This document shows, in pieces, positions 10,732 to 23,848 of a stretch of 64,000 nt of DNA. The position numbers and the translations under genes are program-made. Under the pieces are notes generated by a model, which saw only the letters and a list, made by a program, of their open reading frames with translations, was not told where the DNA came from and ran no database searches. How positions within the stretch are numbered: position 1 is the stretch's first letter; each line of letters opens with the position of its first letter. Origin of the DNA: Dolomedes plantarius (Eukaryota; Arthropoda; Arachnida; Araneae; Dolomedidae). The DNA is taken from NCBI GenBank assembly GCA_907164885.2, contig OU015495.1:100226827-100290826 (forward strand), in the 5' to 3' direction.

Positions 10732-13308
10732 TGCTCTGCGTTTTGAAAAACACCGCGAAAAAAATTCCCCAACACTTAACACGGGGTCTGCGTGGTCGTG
10801 TGATGTTCCATCCTACGATTCAGCGTGCGAGATGTGTCGAGAGCTGCGAACAAGCAGGGATTCATTTCAGAGCAGCTGTGCCTGAAATCACTGTCGTTCC
10901 AGGGGTGTAGCAACCCGCTTTTAATGTGGAAAACTTGTCAACCTCAATGAAGTGAATCTGAGCTAACTGCTAATCTTTGTCAACTTGAAAATTTAAGATG
11001 AGTTATTGAGAGCACACAAACATGCCACATAATTCTGGCAGCCCGCAGAAAAAGCATAAATTGGTTGATGGACCTGATCCAATATGCTTTTTTCTGACTG
11101 GGGCAATGACGTGTCATATTTTTCGAATGTTTGCGCGGAAGAGTTGCGTTATTTGTTTTTGAGCTTATTCTTTACGACCCTTTGGCTCTCATCCACTTGT
11201 TCTTGCCGTAAAACGCAAAGGCATATTGCCTACAATGTCCAATTCTCTCGATTTGTAAGCTTCATAAGGTTTTTTATAAAATGGGGTTGGACAAAATGTA
11301 TTTTAAAATTTTGGAAAACGTATCTGGACAGTAAAAATAGCTTAAGAATATCAGTCTTCATGACAACGTATACAGAAATATAACTGGATACTTTTAAAAT
11401 AATTGGCATGGTGTATTTTGTATATTTTGAAATTTGCAGGGTGAATTAGAGAATTCTGTTGTTACACCACAAGGACGTGTCCCACTCTTTGTGAATAAAT
11501 CACACAGCTTCAGCTAGTTTAAATTACTTTTTTATATATTAAAATTCAGGCAACAACAATTATAGTCTGACATTCTTCAAAAGATGATATTCATATTGAA
11601 CATTTTAAATTTTGTTATGATTATGTGCTGTTTGGAAGTTAGAAAATTTATCAATCTTCGTGCCGTTTCAGTCGTGCAATATTATGGTTAGCTCGACTAG
11701 TATTTCAGTTACGCGTAGGAAACTTGTTGAGTACACATAATAAGAATGCATGGAGACACATGAAAGGGTTTCTAATGCCCTCGCTTTTTTACCGGCACTC
11801 ATGAATTCTACTAGAAAACTCTGGTGTCTTCCACATTTTTATCAAATAATTTAAGGATCATCTCATTTATAAACTATACATTGAAACAATCCTTTCCATT
11901 GCTATCCGGCCATATGGAAAACTACATTTATGAGTTGAAAATAAACTGACGTTCAAATTTTTCATTGTCGATTTTAAGAGGCTGGGAGTTTTTATCATAA
12001 AAGTTAAAATTTCTTAAATAGAGTCTTGGGCGATGGGAACCTTTGGTTATGTTAATATGAAGAAATTTTTGCGTATATTATGCTGGTAACGGTGTTTTTA
12101 TGAGCTACTATATATTTATTATGAATATTTCAGAACATAAACTGACTCGGTTCCAGTATCATCTGCATGCAGAACACTCGTATTCAGCTATTACACCTCT
12201 GGTATTTCCTTACAGTCATCATAAATAAATATCATATATTTATTATTTTTGCAAATTTAACAAAGTAAAAGTTAATGGGCAATAATTTTTAAAGAATGTT
12301 TTATCAACTTTTCAATGCATGAAGTATGAAATTATTTCCGATGTATAGAATTTTATGTTTCTTTTATGAGGATTTCATTATATAACATTTGCTAAATGAT
12401 TTATACATGAATATCATTTTCAATTTCTTACACACGTGTTTATTTAATTTTTTGTCTTTCTTGTCATCCGAAATTGAAATAACTAATTAAAGACTTTGTG
12501 GGAATGATGGCTAATTCTGATTTTTTTTGGATAAATTCGTGACCACAACATTGTAGTTGGAATTGCATAATTTAAATTTTCTATTACAATAGTGTGTAAA
12601 AAATATAGATATCTAGATTTTTTCAATAGTTTTTAAATTAGAATCTTTGACAAACTTGGATTTTTTAGAGTGTGATTCCTTCATTTAGTAAAACTACTTT
12701 GTGTATACTAATGTTACATTGTTTATATGATTTTCTGTGGGAAAGAGACATAAACTTGAGTTGAATGGTTATAGCTTTCAACGTGCGGTTGCGAATTCCT
12801 AAAGAATTAAATAAGATCAATTCTGTTTCCCATTTCAAATGATATATCGATTGGAATCTCTGGCAAACAAGAAAATGAGATTTTGGCAAGGGTAATGGTA
12901 TTAGCCGAGTGATTTTCCACCGTCTAAGCTCCGCATTGAAAGGAACTACAAAACTTTGTTCAAGTTAATCAAATCTTAATGCTCTTAACGTTATTTTCGC
13001 AGTTGGCACAATCTCGTAGGTTCTAAAACACTCCTTGATCTGTTTTTGTATGCGACTCATTCATTTTTACTAATATAAAGTACTATTTCAGTAGTTTGGA
13101 TTCGGATATACAAATTAAGGAGTCCTCTAATTATTAGCAGGATCCTAAATACTGAAAAATGTATCCATCTTCCAGGCCACTACCACAGAATGAACTGCAA
13201 CTAAAGCGCACAAAATGTTTTCGAGATTAAAGTTATTTCTCGAAGCTGATGCGGCGACATTTGGTTATTTATTGTCGTACTTCCGACTCTCACAAAGTAA
13301 TTAAAATT
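10732..13308. other. Unassigned intergenic sequence
   Basis: A GC-richer island at about 10790-10930 is open in one forward frame but has no acceptor or donor pair that would make it an exon. The 99-residue open frame at 11084-11383 and the others look like chance. Nothing else was recognised. Confidence 0.45.
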
Positions 13309-13312
13309 TTAA

Positions 13313-13366
13313 CCTTTTCCATACGGGAATGGATTAGCATGTATCCAAAGAATACAGGCCCAAGAA

Positions 13367-13403
<37 letters not shown>

Positions 13404-13490
13404 CCCTCTTAATGGCCGTTCTTACAAAGGGGGAATGAAATTTCCCGTTCTAAAGAGGGAATCGGAAAAATGAGCCCCTTAAGCTAAAGG
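13313..13490. mobile_element. Complete piggyBac-like MITE with internal (TA)n
   Basis: TTAA occurs at 13309-13312 and 13491-13494. Inside, the left end CCTTTTCCATACGGG and the complement of the right end CCTTTAGCTTAAGGGG form imperfect inverted repeats. The 178-bp body is split by a (TA)n array at 13370-13402. Half copies at 3222-3309 and 24897-24948 end at the same array junction. TTAA duplication and CC-starting ends fit piggyBac. There is no coding capacity. Confidence 0.7.
13370..13402. repeat. (TA)n inside a piggyBac-like MITE
   Basis: A 33-base TA tract between the left and right halves of the MITE, at the position where the other two copies also have a TA array. Confidence 0.9.
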
Positions 13491-13494
13491 TTAA

Positions 13495-16008
13495 GTAAGT
13501 TGGAAAGGGAATTCCCATTTCTGTAAGGTTTCTTCTCTTTAAAAATAACACGAATGGAAAATGTCAGTGCAACCCTTTATTGCAAAATTCGTTGAGAAGG
13601 TCGACTTAACTTCCGTAAAGCTTCTGAGCTATGTATGAAATTTTACGATGATTTTTTAATTTACATTAGATTGTAATCTTGACTGCTTTATGCCTACAGG
13701 AATTATGTCTCAAAGAGTTATGTCTTACTCCACAAATGAAGAAAAATTAAATGGATTTTAATAGAACTAAATACTCTAAACGGTATGTTCAGGAACATTT
13801 CTAAAAGCATGATCTAAAAGGATATTCATTGTAAAATGAGGCATTTTGTGTAGAGTTCCTGAAGTATAGTTTCTAAGTAGAAGATATACTCAAATAATTT
13901 AATATATCTACTCGTATGTTATAAATGTTTGCGTATGATATAAATGCTTAAGATTAGTGCTTTAGTGGGTTAATAATAATCCCTTATCTTTATTTGGAAT
14001 GAATATGAAACGTATGTGCTCCCTTAAAGGAGATAAGATAAAGTTTAGAAAGAATCGGAGAAGGATTTATACATGGTAAACATTACCATTTGACTCGCAT
14101 ATTTTTGACTTTTAGGGTCGTAAAAATCAGAGTTTTCCGGTACATTTTCAGTTTCTTGCCACAGAGTCTTAACAAAAGAATACATGAAAAGTAAGAAACA
14201 GATTTGGAAACGATCCATTTTAAACTTTGGCCCTGATTTCAGAGACAGCAAAATTTTTCAGAAAGAGCTATTCAACTACAATACTTTTCGTTATTTTTAT
14301 ACACACAGTGTAAAAAAATTACAAATAAATCCCTTTAGCGTTGTTAACCATTTACTACTGCTGAATTTAACTAGCATTTATAAATTTTGAACCGTATCGT
14401 AAAATTTGAAATCCTAATTCTGAACTGGGAATAAGGATGAGGGATTATTTAAAATATATGTGAATCAAATACTACATTTTTAAGGCATTAATCACTTTTA
14501 AAGCCCTAATGATGTATTTTAAATTTTTTTGGAATCTATGTTTATAAATCAAAAAACTATAAAAATGCATCTGTCGTGTGATTCTTTGATAGTAATTTAC
14601 TTTTCAGTGCTGGGGCAGAAAGTAAATTAAATATAATTTATTTTTACGATTAGTTGAAACAACTATTGCAGATAATCCACATTTATACGTATGCTTATTC
14701 AAAAAAAAATTTTTGAGATATCCAATGCGCGTTGATATTATTATCTATGTTCTATCTCGGGTAATTTTTCTTTTTCTATCTGTTTATTTACTCACAATAT
14801 TTTCATTACAGAAGTGTGCTACTGTCGTTACGTTTCTAAATACAGTGTATGTGGTAGGAGATAGTAGAAACCCTAGGTCTGCGATTGGTGCAAAGGTATA
14901 CTCAATGCCGTATGTTGCTAACTATGCCACTTTGAACTGTGTATCTACTGTTCAAAATGGCATTTAACAAGTAGTTAAAATCCTCTATAAATTCGGCTTT
15001 TCTTTACACTTCGAATCCTGATTGTTCATTAAGGAAAACACTCTAACAGGGTCTATGTTGCATGGGGCCTGAAGAGGGAAGTGAGAGACTTATAACGTGA
15101 TACATTATTGCAGTAGTGTTTCAGCTTTGAATCAAAAACACAGAACACTACTGCATGTTTTACTATTTTTTCATGTCATTCCGCTAAATTCCTTGCTTGA
15201 ATTTCCTCTTTTTCTATTAATATTTAAAGATCATTAAATAAAAACAAATAAAAATATTTAAAATTCATTTCATGAAGGAGATAAATTCAAATTGATAAAG
15301 ACACTAATACAAGAATTTTGTAATGTCTTTCTATTGCAAATTTATCCATTTTTCATAGAAGAGATATGCTATTGCATTTCGTTATAAAAATATTTATTTT
15401 AATATCCTTTACACCAAGATTTTTGTCAGTATTTTGATTTGTTCTTTGTATATCTTTTTTTGCTCGATACTTCTCTATACATATGTACAGAGGAAAAATC
15501 AATAAGGGAATTAAAACGAGTGAATGAACAGTCTGTTTAACTACAGAATGTAAGACGAAGATTATTGAGCTTATATTCAGGGAAGATTTTCATTTTCATA
15601 GGCTAAATATAAAACATTATACAAAATATTTCTATGAAAAATATCCTTTAATCCCGCAAAAAATGCTTGATTTGTTTATTTATGTCACACTGCACACTGC
15701 TTCACGCATTTTTATCTTTACAGCTAACTGTATTAAGTACTTTAAAAATGGTAAAAACCCACAAATCTTTTCAAAATCCATTACTTAATAGAAAGAATTA
15801 TAAAATCCATTCCAGTAGACCGTAAGAGAATAAAAATTGTGTCAGTGTCAGGCCTTTTATTATGTCTTTGAATTCGTAACAGAAGAAAAAAAGCGAAAAG
15901 GAGAGGAGAAAATAATAAAAAAAAAACTGGGAAGTTCAGAAGTGTGTTTTCACGGCGACACTTCAAAACAATTGTAGACATTCTTCTCGAGCCGCCCGCT
16001 TTATCTTT
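13495..16008. other. Unassigned intergenic sequence
   Basis: Several 60-85 residue frames are present, none with a recognisable motif or splice signals. No transposon ends were supported. Confidence 0.5.
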
Positions 16009-17141
16009 CTTTCGCGTCTCTCAGATCTCTTACGCCGCTCTATTTTCAGCGTTTCCTGGGTCTTTTCTTGAAAGTAAAGTACTTTAAGACGGGGTAGTTG
16101 TGATGCGATGGAAAAACTACTTAAAGCCTTTTTAATGTCCAACAAGCTTAGGGGCATTTAGAAAATTTAATCTCGGAGTAGGTTGAGGAATTACAGATAC
16201 TAATTATGATAACTGACGATGTATTACTATATTTAATAATATTGAACAATGGATAAATAATTATCAAGCAGAGCTCTGAAGCAGCATGTGTCATAAAGTA
16301 AATTTTCAAAAAGATTCAACTTAGTATTTTCAGATTAGGGAACGCGGAGAAATATAAAAAAAATAATTTGAAAATTTAGTAATGTCTAAAAGTATTATAT
16401 AATTTCGCGTCTCTCTGATTTCGGACACTGCTTTATTTTAAGGGTTTCTTAGGTATTTTCTTAAAATCACTTTAAGACAGAATGGTTTTTGTGAGATGTA
16501 AAGGCATATTTAAAAGGCATCTTTAATGAGGCATCTTATAAAGGCATCTTTAATGTTCATAGGCTTAGAGTGTTCTAAGAAATTGAATCTTGGAATAGGT
16601 TCATGAGCAACAGATTCTAATTTTATTAGTTAACAATGTCATAACACAATTTTGATATGCAATTTCATTTAAATATATATGTTAGTCACCGACAAAGACA
16701 GTATTTTAGTAATAGGAATAAAGCATGGTGTTTTTATCTTCTGAAATCTGTTTTCTTTATATGGGGGATGGTCTGAGATTCACAGTTTAAATGATAAAAT
16801 GGGAGAATTTGCTTGAAATTCATTCAGATCATAGTAAAGGTAGTTTTCAAGTAAAGAAATATTCAGTTGATCAAAAAATTCTCCAATATCACTTTCCTTT
16901 ATCCTTAACTGTCTTCAACATTTAAAACGAGTTTATTCCTTACCGGACAACGTGTTGAAATATAATAACTAATATGGAACAATAACTCAATTATTATCAA
17001 GAAGAGCTCTGAGGCAGCCTCTGCCATCATTCAATTTCTCAAAAATTTCAACATTATGGTTTCAAATAAATCAACATGGAGAAAAATAACAAGAATGCTT
17101 TGAAAATTTAATGATGTCTAAAAGTGTTATATACTGAGTCC
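16009..17141. repeat. Ancient tandem duplication, about 390-bp unit with a later insertion
   Basis: Unit 1 (about 16009-16402) starts TTTCGCGTCTCTCAGAT and ends at an AATTTAGTAATGTCTAAAAGT segment. Unit 2 restarts at 16403 with TTTCGCGTCTCTCTGAT and follows unit 1 to about 16640. After about 310 unrelated bases it resumes at 16953 and ends with the same AATTTAATGATGTCTAAAAGT segment near 17125. A shared block is AGAGCTCTGAAGCAGC / AGAGCTCTGAGGCAGC. No coding capacity in either unit. Confidence 0.7.
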
Positions 17142-18700
17142 GACGTTACACTCATTGATATAGAAGTCCCGGTGTAAAATTCAAATGGCGTATGCAACTG
17201 ACTGATTTCACACCATTGACGGTAAAATTCAGTTGTCTCAAACATATGGCAGTTAAAAGGTCGACTAAGAGCATACATATAAAGTCCAGATTACTATACA
17301 TAAATGCTCCGCATTATTTATCTGATAATTCGGAAAAAAAGTCTGGACTGATAGATATGGGATAAATACAATAGTGAAGCAAGAAAATTGGGATTTCTTG
17401 ATAATGAAATTGGGATTTCCTTAGTTGCCATCAGAAACGACGGTGATTCTATATTTAGACAATATATCTCATCTTATCTTGACGTGGCGTAATATATTTA
17501 GGCCTCCATCATAATACGTTTCAGACATAAAACTTAATTTTTAAGAAAAATACCATTTAAGTAAAATTTTTGAATATTTTTGAATATAAAATAATTAACG
17601 ATGTTTTCTCAAGATTTGATATCAATATCTGAAACATAAGCTAAGTTACCCCGATTTTTATCTCATATTGCATGTTACAGAATTGTACGCCAAATATCAA
17701 AATCTGATCCCTCTACATGTTTCTTTATAGGTATAATTTGCTATATAGGTTACATGTTCATTGAGAATTATTTTCTCTTTCCGGCATTATTTCTTACTTC
17801 TTAGTTACCCCAACAGTTTGAAAATCAGTTACGAAACATTTCTGTGTGTTTTTAAGTCCAAGAATTTTTATTAGTATTTTGAAAAATAATTTTTTTTATT
17901 ATTAAAATTTTTAAGATTATTTTTTTAGTTATTACTTGTCCTAACGTTATACTATTTAACACTCCAGGAAATGGAGCAATTGAAAATTTTATGGAAGAAC
18001 TAATTTACCCTGTTAGAGAGTTTTTCCTTTTAGTTTTACTTTGGGAAATAACCAAAAACAATCGGCTGCTACTTTTTAATGTTTATAATGCAAAAAAGTG
18101 ACATTTTATGGGTTTTATAACTTAAATACTAAATTCAGTACAATGAATTATCAGTATTTTTATCCAAATATTTAATAATTATTTTACCATAAATACTTTT
18201 CCTTAATAACATTAAAGATTTAGTTATTGAAAATGCACAATTATTCCGATTTTAGCTCAACAAATTTGCAAAATGATCGGATATCTTGTATGGGTAAAAT
18301 TTTACTATAATAGAAGTTTTTTACCAAAATAGATAAAATATTAACTGAAATCCCAATATCCGGTAACGTATCAGTATAACAGTATAAAAACTACCTTTTC
18401 TCACAACTGAGGGGGGGGGGTATTCAATAATAAATATTATTGGTACATATTTCATCATAAAATACGAAAAATTATAACATAGTGTCTAGTGTTATTAATA
18501 ATCACATTTTTTAAGTGTGAAGGTAGAATATAAAATAAAATGGGATTTTTTCGAATTTATTGTTTGACGTCTCAATTTAGTTACATACTTTGCATAATGC
18601 TACAATCTCTAAAATAACAGTACAATTGCGTTTTGAAATATTATGTCCTTTTTATAAGGTTATGCCTATTGTATATTATTTGTCTGAAGAAATTTTTGTG

Positions 18701-18732
<32 letters not shown>

Positions 18733-18893
18733 CACAACATATTTATAAATAACTGACTTTTTAAACTTGTCATTCAAGCTGATATGAAATAAAAAAAATA
18801 AAGGGCTACGAGATAGTGCAAAAATAAAATTTCAGAAAGTATAAAAGCATTATGGAAAAGAAAAATGTTAAACGAAGTAACATCATTTTGATA
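17142..18893. other. Unassigned sequence with poly(G) and (TA)n
   Basis: Contains a run of ten G at about 18411-18420 and a TA array at 18702-18731 whose flanks TGTGTTA and TAACACA are also inverted copies. No gene or transposon was recognised. Confidence 0.5.
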
Positions 18894-18901
18894 CTATGGA
18901 C

Positions 18902-19591
18902 CAGAGGTGGGGAACGCGAGGCCTTGAAGCCGCATGCGGCCTCCGTGATCTTTAATTGTGGCCTTCATAAAAGCTAGCACTTGTATTAATTAATGTTTAA
19001 TTATATAGATTACAACAATCTCCAAATCAATAGAATTAAATAAAGAACGGCATGAATGTATGTACAGTGTCGGACAAAATTAAGTTGACATTTTGAAATT
19101 GTTGTCTAAAGTCGCTACAATTGTATATTTATCCAATGAGCTTCGTGTACCTTGATTATATGATTCTTTAACTACACTTTATATGTAATTGAATGTTCAG
19201 AGTTTCTTAGCAATACTACCAGACATGTTATATGATCTCTACACAAAAACTATTTTCTTACTATTATTGTTGTGACTGACTCCATGTACGTTAAAAATGT
19301 ATTATTTTTCTTAAAAAAATAATAATTAATGATTAATGTTATAACAAGTTTTTCATCCTTATGTGAATACAAAAATATTTTATATTGTAACTTTTTATGT
19401 CAAATAATAAATAAATAAGGACTTAATTTTTCTTGTTATTTTTCTATATAATGCACCAAATTGTTAAAACTATATCTATCCATAACAATTTCATAAAAGT
19501 CGCATTTATAGGTTCATCAACTTATGCGGCCTCCTTTATTACTACCTAATTTACATGTGGCCTCTAATGATAAAAAGGTTCCCCACCTCTA
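18902..19591. mobile_element. Non-autonomous hAT element
   Basis: Ends CAGAGGTGGGGAAC and GTTCCCCACCTCTA are inverted copies. The flanking 8-mers CTATGGAC (18894-18901) and TTATAGAC (19592-19599) agree at six of eight positions, as an aged hAT duplication would. Subterminal GCGGCCT blocks occur near both ends. The 690-bp body has no transposase. A CAGTGTCGGACAAAATTAAG segment near 19064 looks like one end of a Tc1-type MITE, but no partner end was found. Confidence 0.85.
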
Positions 19592-19599
19592 TTATAGAC

Positions 19600-20516
19600 A
19601 CTTTAATTTCACATCAAATTTTATTTATAAGACATTAAACCATGAATATTGTCTTTTTCATTTTTTATAATTTTCTCCTTGATGAAATAAACATTTCAGG
19701 AAAGGGGTTATGTAAATTAATTAGTTACGGTGGTATGCTTAAGTGAAAAACATTTGGAGCTGCCGGTCTTAAAAAAGAATCTAATTTCCACCCTAGAATT
19801 TCCTCTTAATTCCACTTAACCTGTAAATCTCGTTTCATTCATTCAGAACTATGTCAGTGGTGAAACAAACATTACTTCTTTTTATGTCGCAGGGACATAT
19901 TTCACTTACAACTCCGCTTTATAAATGTTTGAATTTGTTACATTAGCTGTAACTAAGTATGGATATAGATGACAAAACAGATAACAAAAAATACTTCCAT
20001 AAAATGTTATTCTCGGGAGAGGAAAAGTGACGGTGGAGAGTTAGAAAATACATGAGTTGTGGATGATTCTGATGTCTTCATTAACTTTACAACGGTGGAT
20101 ATTTAATTCGAATATTTTTACATAATCGATCTAATAAGAATAATTCAGTATTTTAGTATACTTCTTAATAACCCAAGAAAAGGAAAAATAAGTCGAAAAG
20201 CAATTCATAATTCATTTCTTCTATATGAAAGAAAATTTGTGAATAAAATGGTAAAGCGATTTGTTTTCTGCGTTAAAATAATGCTAGTAAATTACTAAAT
20301 ATAAAATACTAAAATAATTTAAACTAAAAAATAAATAAAAATAAAATACTGAATTGAAAAATAAATTACTAAATTTTATAAATTAATTGATCAAAATATT
20401 GCGATAAAGGTTAAAGGGACATCAGAGTGCAAGTGTGGCAACCTTTAAAAATTAAACAGTTATGTACCAATTTTTTATTAAATACTTATGTAGAGAGTAA
20501 TAATATTAAGCGTAGC

Positions 20517-20518
<2 letters not shown>
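19600..20518. other. AT-rich sequence, nothing recognised
   Basis: No frames of note, no repeat ends. Confidence 0.5.
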
Positions 20519-20552
<34 letters not shown>

Positions 20553-21177
20553 CACGGTATATAAGTTATATAAGTCTCTTATAACACGGTATATAAGTCT
20601 CTTATAACACGGTATATAAGTTCCTAGAAAATGCTGTGTTGTGTGAAACCGTATTATATGAGACACAGAGCCGGTAGAAAAAGGGGGGTTGCGTTCCGAA
20701 AACTTATTAAAAACAAATATTATTTTAGAATTCCATCTAAGCAACTTCAGGCTTTACTTCGGAATGGCAGGATCAAATTAAAGCTTCTCGTAAAGAGATC
20801 AAAATGTAAATTTAATCTACGCAAAATCAAAAGTGCATCTGCCGACGTCATCAGCAGTAATTCGAACGGCGGAGCATTCGTCCACGTTGGGGTATTATCT
20901 CTCACGTGTAAACTGTGCATGATGCTTTCCGCTATGACATCGGAATAGAATTATAAATGAATAAATTATAATTTGTCTATACATTTTCATGTAAAGCGAC
21001 TATAGTTCATTATTCCTTCCTTCATTATTTTAAGGCAATTTAGTTTTTAAAGGTGTTAAAAATTACCTAGTGCTGTAGAAGTACAGTGTTGTAGAAAGAT
21101 TGTCGCAATTTTTTTCTATCGTGTTAGAGCGAAACCGTGTTGTAAGATGCCGTGCTGTAGGAGGGCTACCTGTATGT
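20519..21177. mobile_element. Probable pogo/Tigger-like MITE with a 23-25 bp tandem repeat
   Basis: The right end reads, on the minus strand, CAGGTAGCCCTCCTACAGCA followed by several ACACGG blocks, and TA follows it. The left side starts in a (TA)n array and has three tandem CTTATAACACGGTATATAAGT units (20552-20624). Repeated ACACGG-type words near both ends are typical of pogo/Tigger termini, but the left terminus itself is lost in the array. The 105-residue frame at 20631-20948 has no recognised motif. Confidence 0.45.
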
Positions 21178-23809
21178 ATATATATATATATGGACTGGAA
21201 AAATTATAATGGATTGACTAAAAGCTAAAAAATAATTTTAAAAAAATAAGGATAAAAATTGAAGAAACTTGAATTTTTAAAAGGTTAAAGAGTGTTTCAT
21301 AAACCTTCTATGCCAGATGTCGCATTGCATGTGATGTGAGTAATAAATAATAACCGTTTGCATATTATAAAGGGAAGAAATGAAAAAAAAAATTAAACAT
21401 GACTTATTCCTATATGCATTTTTATAAATAAGTCTCTAATATATATAAATGATTTTTTTCCGAAAAATTGTGACTTAAAACCGTTAGATAATCAAACGAC
21501 GAGTTGCAAAAATTTCTTTAATGACAATAATTTATAAATACATAAAGCAGCGTATACTCTATGTATTTTTCTTCTTAAAGCAATCTAAATTTTGTACCTT
21601 AGTCCTTGATAAACAACGGATTTTTTTAAATGGGCTATGCGAAGGCTCTTTGTCAATCAGTAAAATTTACAGAAATTCTTTATTTGGAATTATTTTCCCA
21701 TCAATATACGCATGAGATTTGTTGAGGTACAAATAACAAAGGCGAGACCTAGGTCCAAAGATACCGTTAAAGCAAGATGTGTATACATTTACATTTATAG
21801 ATTGATTACAATAAGAATTTACAAGGAAATACAAGTTAATCTCAAGCAACCTGTTATTCAACGGGCTATCAAAAAGTTAGTCAATGTAGAGTAAAAATTG
21901 AAGTGCCCAATATTTAATTATAGAGATAAGCTTTGTTATGAAGATGAGCTATATTTCTCACTGATGTTTTAAAAAGTCAGAAACAGGTTTATGTAAAAAA
22001 CTGGTACTGATCCCTCGATAAATTAATTTTTCTCTAAGCAATATTCGGATGATATACTTTGTAGAAAACAGGGAGTACTTTGTAAAGAGGCACTAGATTT
22101 GAGGGTACAGTGTGACTGTAATATTAAGATTTTAAACCCTCTGCTGTTATTAAAAATATCAGATTAACAATTTTGAATACATTTGCGACTACCTCAAAAA
22201 ATTATAAAAGTTCAGAAAGATAATTTGACTTTATGAAGAGCTGTATTGCTGTCTAGCATACAGTGAAAGACAAAGAACAAATTACTAATGGAAAATACCA
22301 TTTGTGAAAGTTTCTCCCCTGTTTTCAAAAATCGCAAAAAAATGAAGAAACAACACGCGAAAGGACTATAAAAATTGAGAAAAATAATAATATTTCAGGA
22401 CTATGGAACAAATTACGTCCTCTTCCTTGTTAAAAATGTATTTAATTTCAATGACAAATGATTAAATTTTTTAGTTTTAGTACATAATTCATGTTTTTAG
22501 TAGCAGAATATGTTTATTGAATAGGAATTAATGTATTAAGGATTATAAATAATTACTGAGGAAATATAGAGGTGAATTTCTTAAAGGAAATTTTAAAGAG
22601 AGTAGAGGGTTACGTTTTATTAAAGGAAACAAAGATGATAACCTAATTTAATTACTAGTTTAATAGAGTAACCGGTTTAGTTGAAAAAAACCTTCATTTA
22701 CGTTCATCAATTTATTTTTTAATCCAGTAATGACTTTTAGAAGAATTTCCAATGATTTACGATGTTTTCACGCTTTATTAACCAAAAGAAATAATTTTAC
22801 AATCTAAAGGACAAGTTTATCTGATGTAATTAATTGAAATTTGGCCAAATATTTCAGATAAATGAATCAAGCACCCCTAACAAAAAATCATCTTTTTTTT
22901 TTGCAGACTCTTTTTTATTGCGGGATTGTCAAAAAATTGGCACTGTCGTGATAAATTCGCGGTTTACAGTGACATGGTGACGCTGTTTTGACGACTTCAG
23001 CAAGCATGACACAGTGATGCGTTTGGGAGAATCCCGTGACAGGAAAAAACAAACAGAGACTAGGGTCGTGGATTTCATCCAACTAGTCCACTCAAGATAA
23101 GAAAATGATATTGGGCGAACTTTAGCAATCGAGATTTTTCGTTATCAGATTCATTTTTGTTTCCTCCGAGAACGAATGGTTTTGGCTCATATCCATTCAG
23201 AAGGGATAAGAATAATATAATTTTGTTTTATCTTAAGTTGCATTCTTTCTCATTCCAAAGCCGCCTTACTTTGTTGATCTTTTGATACAAAAGAACTTGT
23301 TAATTCCATTCCTAGTGGTCATTCCAGTCACTTATAGTATTATAACTATAACAAAAACTATTCCCTTTTAATTGGGCTAACATTAATCTTCGCTTATTAT
23401 AAATTAAAGGATATTTCATTTCATCAGTAAAGAGTTAGTAAATAATATTTTAACACTGATTGATATTGAATGAAAAATTTACCCTGCAGATGGTTCGAGT
23501 ACAGAAACATTTCGATGTTTGGTTTACTTTAAATTGTTTTGGTAATGTAAAATAAGAGCTAGCATAATAAAAACTGTGTTGAAAGTTGCTCTTCTAGTTT
23601 TTGGGGCATACACTTTGACACTTGGTGAGTCTTTCGACGTATTCTGAATGGACTCAACAATTTTGGGCCACTGTTGCTTACACAATAACATAAGGGCAAT
23701 ATCCGAGCTCTTTGACTTACAGAATCAGCAAAAGCTATGTCAATAGACTCGCTCAGGAATAGATCTTTCTCCATTGATTCTAACATTTTCCGAATATATA
23801 CATACCTAC

Positions 23810-23848
<39 letters not shown>

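Noticed and set aside
10790..10930. Possible exon in a GC-rich island
   Set aside because: One frame is open, but no acceptor precedes it and no donor follows at a consistent phase.
20631..20948. 105-residue basic frame as a host gene
   Set aside because: It lies inside a probable MITE, has no splice context and shows no recognised motif.
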